Source: Saccharospirillum alexandrii (GTDB taxonomy: Bacteria > Pseudomonadota > Gammaproteobacteria > Pseudomonadales > Natronospirillaceae). From it: a DNA stretch of 64,000 bases. A program made the position numbers and the translations under genes. The stretch spans positions 302,749-366,748 of the forward strand of contig NZ_RCIP01000001.1 in assembly GCF_004000275.1 (NCBI RefSeq). Direction: 5' to 3'. Each line of letters starts with the position of its first letter. Positions within the stretch are counted from its first letter, which is position 1. Of the stretch, positions 63,379-64,000 are shown one piece after another. Below the pieces are notes generated by a model that did not search any database, was not told the DNA's origin, and saw nothing but the letters and a program-made list of their open reading frames with translations.

Positions 63379-64000
63379 GTGTCCAGGCGGTCCAGCGCCA
63401 GATCGAGCGTGTCGCGACCGGTACCAAAATTCAGCCTGACGCTGCGCGGGTCACCGAAATCGTTGCCGTCGCTTGGCATGATACCGGCTTCCTTAAAGCG
63501 GGTCATGGCCTCGCCGGGCGCCAGGTCGCTTTCAATCCAGGCCAGAAAGGTAGCGGGGGCCGGTGCGTAGTTCAGCCCGTCCAGCTCGCCAATGACTGAC
63601 GCCACTCTGTCCCGATTCGCCTTTAAATGAGCCCGTAACGCCAGTAGCCAATCGTGTCCTTCACTGAAGGCCGCTTCGGTCGCGACCAGCCCCATGAAAT
63701 TGGGGTGGGGCATCAGGTCCTGACCTTCTCCTTCTAGCTTCCGGCGCAGGTCGCCATTGGGAATGATGGCGAAAGAACAGCCCAGCCCCGCCACATTAAA
63801 GGTTTTGCTGGCTGCCATCAGCGTAATGCTCTGGTCGGCGATATCGGGCAGGGAACCAGCCGGACAGTGGCGGACTCCCGGTTCCAGAATCAGGTCGCAA
63901 TGGATCTCATCCGAACACAGCATAACCTGGTGTTCGCGGCACAGCTCAGCCAGACGCTGCAGTGCATGCTGATCAAGCATAAGGCCCTGGGGGTTCATCG
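63342..64000 (-). CDS. PatB/MalY-type aminotransferase (cystathionine beta-lyase-like), 5' end beyond window
   Basis: The C-terminal part (at least 219 residues) of a fold-type I PLP enzyme. SDEIHCDLI and the PLP-lysine block SKTFNVAGLGCSFAIIP are characteristic of MalY/PatB C-S lyases; the small C-terminal domain (VRLNFGTGRDTLDLALDRL) ends in-frame. The reading frame stays open to the window edge, so the N-terminal half lies outside. Likely beta-lyase on cystathionine; aminotransferase activity is the alternative. Confidence 0.88.
   Translation of the reverse strand, partial: MNPQGLMLDQHALQRLAELCREHQVMLCSDEIHCDLILEPGVRHCPAGSLPDIADQSITLMAASKTFNVAGLGCSFAIIPNGDLRRKLEGEGQDLMPHPNFMGLVATEAAFSEGHDWLLALRAHLKANRDRVASVIGELDGLNYAPAPATFLAWIESDLAPGEAMTRFKEAGIMPSDGNDFGDPRSVRLNFGTGRDTLDLALDRLDTHWRQNRHSSSR

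Overview
The window reads as a stretch of chromosome from a free-living gammaproteobacterium. Features that fit an Oceanospirillales-like marine or halophilic relative (Saccharospirillum/Reinekea type) are an MvaT-type H-NS analogue, a PhhA-PhhB-TyrR/PhhR-HppD aromatic catabolism block, a class II DAHP synthase, FolE/FolX, DUF2721 and TerB-like small proteins, an AlgP-like histone-like protein and MksBEF. The taxonomic placement is inference. No rRNA, tRNA, CRISPR array, prophage or intact insertion sequence was found.

Layout. 0-2 kb: folX-folE and bcp on the minus strand. 2-8 kb: the three-gene condensin operon mksF-mksE-mksB, with repeat elements on both sides. 8-16 kb: upp, an atypical response regulator, rsmC, small unknown proteins, an AlgP-like protein, tsaB, uppP and rsmJ. 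16-29 kb: plsB, slyX, a membrane-anchored cold-shock protein, small unknowns, dapE, DUF2721, TerB, a Tat-exported M15 peptidase, class II DAHP synthase and ydiJ. 29-35.5 kb: a CBS protein, proS, a glyoxalase-like protein, a FemAB/GNAT-like protein, a HIT protein, PAP2 phosphatase and a glycosyltransferase. 35.7-40.4 kb: phhA, phhB, tyrR/phhR and hppD, which together take phenylalanine through tyrosine and 4-hydroxyphenylpyruvate to homogentisate. 40.5-44.2 kb (minus): trmJ, a DUF4864 protein, a CorB-like protein and ypjD. 44.4-48.3 kb: ffh, then rpsP-rimM-trmD-rplS. 48.5-56.8 kb: hom, thrC, recJ, prfB (with programmed +1 frameshift), lysS and an mvaT-like gene. 57.4-62.1 kb: a glycine-zipper protein, a PepSY-like protein, a response regulator/histidine kinase pair and a chemotaxis receptor. 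62.1-64 kb: a YgjP-like metallopeptidase, DUF3820, DUF3024 and the C-terminal part of a PatB/MalY aminotransferase cut by the window end.

The most unusual content lies between the genes. At least twelve loci carry members of one modular palindrome family. It has an outer inverted repeat built on CTCAAGTTTCGGAGTT, an inner element of about 116 bp (or longer) with long inverted arms, and a 77-bp three-hairpin module that can sit, in either orientation, inside the loop of the inner element. The arm sequence differs from copy to copy, yet the two arms of each copy match each other. That covariation points to a structure-based (ssDNA or RNA) constraint or a hairpin-templated copying mechanism. Layers can be present, absent or collapsed independently. 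Several copies lie between co-directional, probably co-transcribed genes (phhA/phhB, ffh/rpsP, hom/thrC).
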